Positions 1 to 5,478 of a DNA stretch of 5,478 nucleotides are shown here, piece after piece; the first letter of the stretch is position 1; each line of letters opens with the position of its first letter. The translations under genes were made by a program, and so were the position numbers. Source of the DNA: Flavobacteriaceae bacterium (GTDB lineage Bacteria > Bacteroidota > Bacteroidia > Flavobacteriales > Flavobacteriaceae); the NCBI GenBank assembly GCA_016763715.1, contig JAESTG010000169.1, positions 1 through 5,478 on the forward strand. Direction: 5' to 3'. The notes under the pieces are model-generated. The model saw only the letters and a program-made list of their open reading frames with translations. It was not told the DNA's origin and made no database searches.

Positions 1-1379
1 AATTGCTGAACCCTTTGTTTCCTGAATACTTTAGGAAACAACTCTTCAATAATCAATGAAAATTCATCATCCAAATTTAAGGCATTTTTTAAGTGGAACT
101 CCGCTTTATTATCCTCAAGCAGTTTATAATACAATCCGGCAAGTCGATATTCAATCTCTGCATTTTCTGGATAAAACTCTACTGCTTGCAATAAATTTTT
201 AATAGCGGCATCATATTCCCCAAGTTCGAGTAGTATATCACCACGAGAAAGCCACGTTTCTATTTCATAGTTTCCCAGTTCTATACTTTTTCGATAACCA
301 TGTTCGGCTTCTTCAAAGAGATTTAATCGTCTGCTAATTTTGGCATAGCGTTTCCAATAGAGTACATTTTCACTGTCAATATTGATCGCTTTTTCTATGT
401 AATAAAATGCTTTTTGATAATTTCTCTCTCTAAAGTAGAAATCGGTTATTGCAATCCAACCTTTGTCTAACAACGGGTCTTCTTCTACGCATTTATTGTA
501 AAACTGAATTGCCAGTTCCTTATTTTCTAATCTTTCATAGCATTTACCAATGCGCAGTAGCGCAAAAGAAGTGGGGTCGTCAAGTCCTAGGGTTATGGAA
601 TAGCTTTCAATAGCTAATCCATACTCTTTCAATTTTTCTAAAACCTTACCTTTTTCCAAATATGCACCTATAAAACAATCATCACTAATGATGGCAAAGT
701 CGTATGCAGCTAATGCTTTTTGGTAATCTTTCAGAATAAAATATTGCTTTCCAACTTGATGCCAAGCTACTTCACAATAAGGATTCATATTTAGGTATTC
801 ATTGAGGTAATCTATTGCAGCCTCATGCTGTTCTAAATAATCAAAGCAATATATTATATTGTAAAGGGCAGAATAATCTTGTTCGTCCTGTTCCAAACAT
901 TGAATAAAGTAACGTTTAGAATTTTCAAAATCTTCCATAAAGAGATACTCCATTCCCAAAAGTGAGAGAACGTCTGCCTTATCGTCTGTAATTTCTAGGG
1001 CTTTTTGAAGTAAGCTAACGGCTTTAGCATGCTCATCTCTACGAGAGTAAATATTGGCTTTTTGGATATAAATCTCCTCATTGGATTGCTCTAAGACATA
1101 TAAATCATCCAAAAGGGACTCTGCAGTATCTAATTCGTTTTCAAAAATGAACATTTCTACTTGAAACAACTTTAAACTTGTTGCAGTAGGATGCTGCTCT
1201 AACCCAAGCTTGGTAGCTTTTTTGGCAAGAGCTACTTTACCGTTTTCCAGATAATGATGAATTATTTCTTCGAACTCTTCGGAGTCGAAAAAGTACACAT
1301 CATTAGTTTTTAACATGGATTCAAAACGGGAAAGCGAAAAGTTGTTATGCTCGTTAGGGCTTAAATGCATATGCATCAT
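1..1379 (-). CDS. TPR-repeat protein, 3' end cut by window edge
   Basis: The reading frame is open from an ATG at 1379 to the left edge, giving 459 codons without a stop; only the extreme C-terminus is missing if the protein has the usual compact TPR layout. An in-frame TAA at 1398-1400 prevents upstream extension. The protein opens MMHMHL, so the ATGs at 1376 and 1370 are alternative starts. I count about 12 helix-pair units of 32-34 residues from about residue 36 to 439, for example 101-133, 203-234, 305-337, 373-405 and 407-439. They show the TPR pattern of small residues at helix positions 8, 20 and 27 and an Asp/Pro turn at the unit end (YQKALAAY, YDAAIKNL). There is no signal peptide or membrane segment, so it is probably a cytoplasmic protein-protein scaffold. 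Its partner cannot be deduced. It is separated from the aminotransferase gene by 212 bases and may have its own promoter. The TPR call is firm; any specific role is unknown. Confidence 0.9.
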   Translation of the reverse strand, partial: MMHMHLSPNEHNNFSLSRFESMLKTNDVYFFDSEEFEEIIHHYLENGKVALAKKATKLGLEQHPTATSLKLFQVEMFIFENELDTAESLLDDLYVLEQSNEEIYIQKANIYSRRDEHAKAVSLLQKALEITDDKADVLSLLGMEYLFMEDFENSKRYFIQCLEQDEQDYSALYNIIYCFDYLEQHEAAIDYLNEYLNMNPYCEVAWHQVGKQYFILKDYQKALAAYDFAIISDDCFIGAYLEKGKVLEKLKEYGLAIESYSITLGLDDPTSFALLRIGKCYERLENKELAIQFYNKCVEEDPLLDKGWIAITDFYFRERNYQKAFYYIEKAINIDSENVLYWKRYAKISRRLNLFEEAEHGYRKSIELGNYEIETWLSRGDILLELGEYDAAIKNLLQAVEFYPENAEIEYRLAGLYYKLLEDNKAEFHLKNALNLDDEFSLIIEELFPKVFRKQRVQQ

Positions 1380-1398
1380 TTTAACTGTTTCTTCAAAT

Positions 1399-1427
1399 TA
1401 AAGATACTAATGTAATACAGGTTTCAA
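1399..1427 (-). promoter_or_regulatory. Possible Bacteroidota-type promoter of the TPR gene
   Basis: Read on the minus strand, a TTG (plus-strand CAA at 1425-1427) is followed after 18 bases by TATCTTTA (1399-1406). This matches the Bacteroidota consensus TTG / TAnnTTTG at all but the last base of the -7 element. Transcription would start about 10-15 bases before the ATG at 1379. The spacing is acceptable, but such motifs arise often in AT-rich DNA, so this is tentative. Confidence 0.3.
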
Positions 1428-1445
1428 GAGTCATGCCCTTTTTGT

Positions 1446-1465
1446 TGTTAACACCGTTATTAACA
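1446..1465. repeat. Inverted repeat TGTTAA-N8-TTAACA, possible operator
   Basis: A perfect 6-base dyad, TGTTAA at 1446-1451 and TTAACA at 1460-1465, lies just upstream of the possible TPR promoter. The left arm is also part of the 8-base palindrome TGTTAACA (1446-1453). No T-tract follows on either strand, so it is more like a protein-binding site than a terminator. No regulator can be named, and the arms are AT-rich, so chance is possible. Confidence 0.3.
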
Positions 1466-1549
1466 GGGTAAGGACTAGGTGAGTAGTGGTAAAAAATAGT
1501 GTTTAAAAGCAATTTTTAGGTGGTAATTAGTTGCTACGTAGTTAAATAC

Positions 1550-1609
1550 GAGAATGGTGGTGGAGTTTTAAAAACTGTATGCCGGGACTATTTACCGTAA
1601 ACCATTCTC
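1550..1609 (-). repeat. Nested inverted repeat across the aminotransferase stop codon
   Basis: GAGAATGGT (1550-1558) and ACCATTCTC (1601-1609) are perfect 9-base inverted arms 42 bases apart. Between them is a 13-base palindrome, AGTTTTAAAAACT (1564-1576). The right arm lies in the last codons of the aminotransferase gene and the left arm beyond its stop (1592-1594), so the transcript could fold around the stop codon. No T-run follows the structure in the direction of transcription, so it is not a standard intrinsic terminator. It may be a 3'-end stabilising hairpin or a loose terminator. The arms themselves are certain; the function is inferred. Confidence 0.4.
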
Positions 1610-2785
1610 TAGTATTTTGTCTAAAACACCCGTCAATATGGCACAGCCTTTCTTTATTTCCACTGTGGAGATAGTAAGTGGTGGTGTTATACGTATTGCT
1701 CGTGACTCAAAAAGAAGCCAAAAAAGTATCAAATGGTGTTTTTTACATTGAAGTATTACTTCGGAAGCAATTTCTGTAGACTTACACATGAGGGCTAACA
1801 TCAACCCTTTTCCGCGAATTTCCTTAATGAGTGGATGTTGAAGCAAGGATCTGAATAGTTCCTCTTTCTCTAAAGTTTCGGCTATTAAATTGCTTTCTGT
1901 AATTTCTTGAAGTGTTGCTAGTGCTGCAGAAGCTATTACAGCATTTCCCCCAAAAGTGGTAATATGTCCTAGTTTGGGTTGATCCATTAATAAGGACATT
2001 AAGTTGTGAGAAGCTGTAAAAGCACCAATAGGTAATCCACCTCCCATGCCTTTTCCCATCACCAAAATATCTGGAACTACATTAAAATGTTCAAAACCAA
2101 ACAGCTTTCCCGTACGCCCGAAACCTGATTGAATTTCATCCAAAATAAGCAAGGCTCCCACTTCTTTACAGCGTTGTTTTACCTTACTTAAAAAGTTGTG
2201 TTGCGGAAGAATGAAACCAGCACCACCTTGTATGGTTTCTAAAATAATAGCAGCCGTATCTTCATTAATTCGAGCAATGGCCTCTTCAGAATTAAAAGAA
2301 ATGGGATGGCAGTCGGGGAGAAGGGGGTGAAAAGGAGTTTTCCGTTCTTCAAACCCCATCACACTCATGGCTCCCATGGTATTCCCGTGATAAGCACGAT
2401 TGGCATATAGTAGTTCGGTTCTACCTGTGGCACGTCTGGCCAACTTTAATGCTCCTTCAATAGCTTCTGTGCCACTGTTTACAAGATAGGTGGTGTCCAA
2501 TGATGGAGGAAGGTTTTCTGCTAAAAGTTTTGATAATGCCACAGCTGGCTGTTGGACATATTCTCCATATACCATCACATGAGCATATAGGTCCATTTGA
2601 TCTTTAACCGCCTGAACTATACGTGGATGCCCATGCCCTAGTGGGCATGCCGAAACCCCTGCCACAAAGTCCAAATGGGCATTTCCTTCGATATCATATA
2701 TATAGGAACCTTTTGCATGTGATATTTCCATCGCCAACGGGTGTGGAGTAGTCTGGGCTTGGTATTTTAGGAAATCGGACCGCAT
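1592..2785 (-). CDS. Class III (ornithine/acetylornithine-type) PLP-dependent aminotransferase
   Basis: This 397-residue protein has the full length and motif order of fold-type I, class III aminotransferases. It has the phosphate-binding NSGTEA (103-108), the aromatic YHG that stacks on the cofactor (132-134), ETIQGG (183-188), DEIQSGFGRTG with Asp216 facing the pyridine nitrogen, and GKGMGGGLPIGA with Lys245 as the Schiff-base lysine. TTFGGN (276-281) and RITPPL (365-370) follow, Arg365 being the likely carboxylate-binding arginine. It should transfer an amino group between an amino acid or omega-amine and a 2-oxo acid in the cytoplasm. Such proteins are often labelled 'aspartate aminotransferase family', but the substrate is not determined by these motifs. 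Acetylornithine, GABA or another omega-amine are all possible. A hydrophobic run (FWLLFE, 355-360) sits just before the carboxylate arginine. The ATG at 2785 follows the OstA-like stop by 4 bases (TGA-CAAA-ATG), which implies one transcript and coupled translation. Confidence 0.9.
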   Translation of the reverse strand: MRSDFLKYQAQTTPHPLAMEISHAKGSYIYDIEGNAHLDFVAGVSACPLGHGHPRIVQAVKDQMDLYAHVMVYGEYVQQPAVALSKLLAENLPPSLDTTYLVNSGTEAIEGALKLARRATGRTELLYANRAYHGNTMGAMSVMGFEERKTPFHPLLPDCHPISFNSEEAIARINEDTAAIILETIQGGAGFILPQHNFLSKVKQRCKEVGALLILDEIQSGFGRTGKLFGFEHFNVVPDILVMGKGMGGGLPIGAFTASHNLMSLLMDQPKLGHITTFGGNAVIASAALATLQEITESNLIAETLEKEELFRSLLQHPLIKEIRGKGLMLALMCKSTEIASEVILQCKKHHLILFWLLFESRAIRITPPLTISTVEIKKGCAILTGVLDKILENGLR

Positions 2786-2789
2786 TTTG

Positions 2790-4559
2790 TCAATTGTCTT
2801 TTTTCTTTGGAAATATCTTTTTGTCGTTCAATTCTAAGGAATCCGATTCCTTTGTGCGGAATTTGGGGTCATCCTCTCTGTTTTTTAAATCTTCTGGCTT
2901 TAATTTGGAATAATCTGAGATTTTTAAGTCATCATCATCTTCTGGTTCATCAAAGAAATCGCCTTCATCTTCCGGCAGTGGTATTCCTTTTATCTTCGGA
3001 AGAATGGGGGCAGGTTTCCCTTTGAATAAATCACTTTTTTTTAATAAGCGTTCATCGCCTCGCCAAATAAAACCAGGCAGGATACGAGCATTTTCAGGGA
3101 AATCACTTTCAGGATATACCTTTCCAGGTACTTTTTTAAGGAATCGCATGCCAATTACCTGCTGCTCTTCGAGATACAATTGGATGGTACTCGAACTGGT
3201 GTTGTTAATACCTACTAGTTCACCAGCATCATTTCTGAAGTAATAGATTACCTGACTGTTTTTAATAATATTGATCGTATCCAATTGGTTGTTTGTGAAT
3301 AAACCAATAAGTCGCTCTCCTTTTACTTGATTGTAGCCAGCACTGTCTTTTTGCACTAAGAAAGCGTTATTGAAAACCTTCAACGTATCGAGTTCATCTG
3401 TGACTTTGTTGTTGAGTAGGTGAATGGTGTCTCCAGTTATTTGATTCTCTCCGCTCCATAAAACTGGCTCTCGAATTAGTTTCGTAATTCCTATTCTTTG
3501 ATCTATAAAAATAGAATCACATTTACCACTGGTGGGTTGTTCGGTCTCTAGTCCGCGTTTGAACATTCTAGCTCTGTAAAACCCTTTTATGACTCGATTT
3601 TCTGGTTTTCCTGTCACTCTCAGAGTATCTGCATGCACATATACCGAATCACCTTCTTGCAATGCAATAGCAACCGCTCGTTTGGTAATAAATACAGAAT
3701 CTTTATCACGAAATACTTCGGCATAATGGCCTCGGATAATACTTTGATTGATTGTATCTAATAGTTTAACGTTATTGGTGGCTGAAGCAAAACTTTTATT
3801 TCTATCGAAGTAAATACTATCACCAAATAGAATCCTGTTGTTATAATCGATACGTGAATTTTTAACAAAGTAACCTGTATCACCTCGGGTGTCATAATAA
3901 CCACGTTCACAATAAATAGTGCTTGTTTCACTAACAATGGTAGACTCACCGTATAAATAAGCACTTCCTGTTTCAGAATAGAAATCCAATTGATTAGAAT
4001 TTACAGTATACTTTGGATTTATAATCTTAACATTGGATAAAAATTGATATTTTTTACTTTCCGCAAAGTAACGACCAATCCTACTTGTAAGAACACTTGC
4101 TGTATCTCTCACGGTTCCACCAGAGCGATAATATGCTTGTTGTTTGATGCGATCAAAATAAAGAGTGTCGGTTCGTAGCGTTGTGGATGGTTCTGTTAAA
4201 ACCACATCACCACTGGCAAAAGCAAATGAGGTATTTCCATTATACTCTGCATAGTTGCTTTTCATTTGAATTGAGTCACCTTGCTCAATACGAACATCGC
4301 CATAGGCTTTTACGAAGTTGTCTTTATAATATACATAGGCTTGGTTGCACCACATTTCTACTCCGTCATGCACAATATATACTTGCCCTTCATCATCCAT
4401 AGTATAGATTATGGCTTCTGGAAACTCTGGTTTTTTTTCAAAATAACCTGACTTAACCAATACTTTGGTCGTTTTAGTTGTATCAATAATGGTGACTTGT
4501 CCTTGGGCAAAAAAACCAAAGAAAAGGAACAATAGAAATATGTTACTGGTGTGTTTCAA
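2790..4559 (-). CDS. Exported OstA/LptA-like protein (LPS transport family), TTG start
   Basis: This 589-residue protein begins with a signal peptide: a Lys, a hydrophobic run at about residues 7-17 and a likely cleavage after AQG at residue 20. From about residue 35 to 475 it repeats short beta-strand units with motifs such as GDSI (94-97), DTLYFDR (131-137), GDSIYFDR (246-253), DTLRVTG (311-317) and GDTIHL (376-381). This is the signature of the OstA/LptA beta-jellyroll family, which carries lipopolysaccharide through the periplasm. No LptD-type outer-membrane barrel is apparent, so it probably acts as a periplasmic bridge or accessory factor. The C-terminus is unusual: an acidic block around 530-544 (ending EPEDDDD) is followed by a mixed-charge tail ending in lysines. 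The first codon is TTG, because no in-frame ATG precedes Met54 and an in-frame TAG lies at 4572-4574. Starting at Met54 would delete the signal peptide. It is the first gene of an operon with the aminotransferase. The family call is solid; the exact Lpt role is inferred. Confidence 0.88.
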   Translation of the reverse strand: MKHTSNIFLLFLFFGFFAQGQVTIIDTTKTTKVLVKSGYFEKKPEFPEAIIYTMDDEGQVYIVHDGVEMWCNQAYVYYKDNFVKAYGDVRIEQGDSIQMKSNYAEYNGNTSFAFASGDVVLTEPSTTLRTDTLYFDRIKQQAYYRSGGTVRDTASVLTSRIGRYFAESKKYQFLSNVKIINPKYTVNSNQLDFYSETGSAYLYGESTIVSETSTIYCERGYYDTRGDTGYFVKNSRIDYNNRILFGDSIYFDRNKSFASATNNVKLLDTINQSIIRGHYAEVFRDKDSVFITKRAVAIALQEGDSVYVHADTLRVTGKPENRVIKGFYRARMFKRGLETEQPTSGKCDSIFIDQRIGITKLIREPVLWSGENQITGDTIHLLNNKVTDELDTLKVFNNAFLVQKDSAGYNQVKGERLIGLFTNNQLDTINIIKNSQVIYYFRNDAGELVGINNTSSSTIQLYLEEQQVIGMRFLKKVPGKVYPESDFPENARILPGFIWRGDERLLKKSDLFKGKPAPILPKIKGIPLPEDEGDFFDEPEDDDDLKISDYSKLKPEDLKNREDDPKFRTKESDSLELNDKKIFPKKKDN

Positions 4560-4563
4560 AAAG

Positions 4564-4571
4564 CAAGTATA
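4564..4571 (-). promoter_or_regulatory. Possible -7 promoter element of the OstA-like operon
   Basis: On the minus strand TATACTTG matches the Bacteroidota -7 consensus TAnnTTTG except for one base. It ends 4 bases before the TTG start codon, so a transcript from it would be almost leaderless. A TTG lies 24 bases further upstream, slightly beyond the usual spacing. This is the best candidate between the purA terminator and the operon, but it is weak. Confidence 0.25.
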
Positions 4572-4582
4572 CTAATTATACT
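4566..4582. repeat. Inverted repeat AGTATA-CTAAT-TATACT, possible operator
   Basis: A perfect 6-base dyad with a 5-base spacer overlaps the possible -7 element of the OstA-like operon. A second short dyad, TACCA-A-TGGTA, lies at 4593-4603. Both would be placed well for a repressor or activator, but both are short and AT-rich, and no regulator is identifiable. Confidence 0.25.
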
Positions 4583-4607
4583 GAAAATAGGTTACCAATG
4601 GTATATT

Positions 4608-4644
4608 AAAAAATGGCAACCCTTTCATTTGAGAATTGCCATTT
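4608..4644 (-). terminator. Rho-independent terminator of purA
   Basis: AAATGGCAA (4611-4619) and TTGCCATTT (4636-4644) are perfect 9-base inverted arms with a 16-base loop. Read on the minus strand, the stem ends in a run of six T (4608-4613). It starts 22 bases after the purA stop codon. Hairpin, T-run and position all fit an intrinsic terminator, so purA is probably transcribed separately from the OstA-like operon. Confidence 0.8.
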
Positions 4645-4665
4645 GTTGTTATTTAAAATATCATA

Positions 4666-5478
4666 CTATCTATGAATGGTCTGTGTTCTATCTGGTCCAA
4701 CTGAGACTACTTTGATAGGAATTTCTAATTCTGCTTCCAAAAAGCGGATATAATCATTTAATTCTTTCGGAAATTGAGATTTGTCATTCATTTTAGTAAG
4801 GTCTTCCTTCCAGCCTTTCATTTCGGTATAAATAGGAGTCACATTCTTTTCTTCTATATTGAAGGGTAAATGTTTAATGGTCTCTCCTTTATATTTATAA
4901 GCGGTACAAATTTTCAACTTATTGAATCCACTAAGCACATCGCCTTTCATCATCATCAATTGAGTAACTCCATTCACTTCACAAGTGTATTTTAGCGCTA
5001 CTAAATCTAACCATCCGCAACGTCTTGGTCTTCCAGTAACAGCGCCAAACTCATTTCCTATTTTAGCCATGTTAATACCTACTTCGTCAAATAATTCGGT
5101 AGGGAATGGGCCAGACCCTACACGAGTGGTGTAGGCTTTAAAAATGCCATACACTTCTTTAATTTTGTTTGGGGCAATACCAAGACCAGTACATGCTCCA
5201 GCTGCTGTGGTGTTTGAAGAGGTGACAAATGGATAGGTTCCAAAGTCAATATCAAGTAATGAGCCTTGGGCACCTTCGGCTAAAATGGTTTTACCACTTT
5301 TTAACGCCTGACTCAAAAATTCTTCGCTATCAATAAATTTAAGTTCTTTCAAAATCTCTATAGATTCAAAGAACTCATCCTCCATTTCGGCTAAATCATA
5401 TTGTATATCTACATTGTAGAAACTAATCATGCCTTCGTGTTTGTTGGCTAAAGCACGGTATTTATCTTTCCAGCCATC
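4666..5478 (-). CDS. purA: Adenylosuccinate synthetase, 5' end cut by window edge
   Basis: This fragment is the C-terminal 270 residues of a protein usually about 425 residues long. It runs in frame from the right edge (starting DGWKDKYRAL) to a TAG at 4666-4668, so an internal Met at 5430 is not the start. The enzyme condenses IMP with aspartate, using GTP, to form adenylosuccinate, the first committed step to AMP, in the cytoplasm. Visible landmarks in fragment numbering are EGAQG (68-72), the DIDFGTYPFVTSSNT block (76-90), TRVGSGPFPTE (118-128), and GNEFGAVTGRPRR (141-153) with the arginines of the IMP/aspartate site. The C-terminal guanine-binding motifs KGD (178-180) and SVGPDRT (259-265) are also present. 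The N-terminal GTP P-loop lies outside the window. All the expected landmarks present look intact, and a terminator follows. The identification is secure. Confidence 0.97.
   Translation of the reverse strand, partial: DGWKDKYRALANKHEGMISFYNVDIQYDLAEMEDEFFESIEILKELKFIDSEEFLSQALKSGKTILAEGAQGSLLDIDFGTYPFVTSSNTTAAGACTGLGIAPNKIKEVYGIFKAYTTRVGSGPFPTELFDEVGINMAKIGNEFGAVTGRPRRCGWLDLVALKYTCEVNGVTQLMMMKGDVLSGFNKLKICTAYKYKGETIKHLPFNIEEKNVTPIYTEMKGWKEDLTKMNDKSQFPKELNDYIRFLEAELEIPIKVVSVGPDRTQTIHR

Noticed and set aside
1433..1471. Plus-strand 12-codon ORF (MPFLLLTPLLTG) in the gap between the TPR and aminotransferase genes
   Set aside because: It is very short, no gene lies downstream on that strand, and it overlaps an inverted repeat. 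It is most likely chance.
1486..1526. Direct repeat GTGGTAA (1486-1492 and 1520-1526) and an AAAAAT/ATTTTT pairing between them
   Set aside because: The repeats are only 7 bases and the stem is purely A/T, so neither is a convincing repeat element or terminator.
2807..3243. Plus-strand open frames of 72 and 79 codons opposite the OstA-like gene
   Set aside because: They lie antisense to a well-supported gene, overlap each other and resemble no known protein.
4572..4629. Minus-strand 18-codon ORF (MKGLPFFN...) in frame with and just upstream of the OstA-like gene, ended by TAG at 4572-4574
   Set aside because: Its ATG lies inside the purA terminator hairpin, and the encoded stretch would sit before an already complete signal peptide. 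An extended gene with a premature stop is less likely than a TTG start.
4666..5430. Reading purA as a complete 254-residue gene starting at Met 5430
   Set aside because: The frame continues with PurA-like sequence to the window edge and the family is about 425 residues long, so this Met is internal.

Overview
This is an AT-rich stretch of ordinary chromosome, most likely from a Flavobacteriia-type member of the Bacteroidota. The protein sequences of the OstA-like protein, the class III aminotransferase and PurA have the flavour I know from Flavobacteriaceae. The starts lack Shine-Dalgarno sequences, and possible promoters resemble the Bacteroidota TTG / TAnnTTTG type. This placement rests on recognition by eye, not on a database search.

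All four genes lie on the minus strand, so transcription runs from high to low coordinates. From right to left they are: the 3' two-thirds of purA (4666-5478, entering from the right edge); a hairpin-plus-T-tract terminator (about 4608-4644); a gene for an exported OstA/LptA-like protein (2790-4559, apparently starting with TTG); a PLP-dependent class III aminotransferase gene (1592-2785), only 4 bases after the OstA-like stop; a 212-base gap with nested inverted repeats and a possible promoter (1380-1591); and a long TPR-repeat protein gene (1379 to the left edge, where it is cut just before its end). The TPR gene is open across the whole left quarter of the window.

The OstA-like and aminotransferase genes look like a two-gene operon that starts after the purA terminator. 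The OstA-like protein probably works in the periplasm, in lipopolysaccharide transport or envelope assembly. The aminotransferase is cytoplasmic and its substrate cannot be read from the sequence. The TPR protein has no export signal and probably acts as a protein-interaction scaffold. PurA makes adenylosuccinate in AMP synthesis and is functionally unrelated to its neighbours.

I found no mobile element, CRISPR array, RNA gene or defence system, and no clear undescribed system. The points worth a second look are the TTG start beside a possible promoter and dyad, the pairing of an uncharacterised aminotransferase with an envelope gene, the charged tail of the OstA-like protein, and the inverted repeats in the two gaps.
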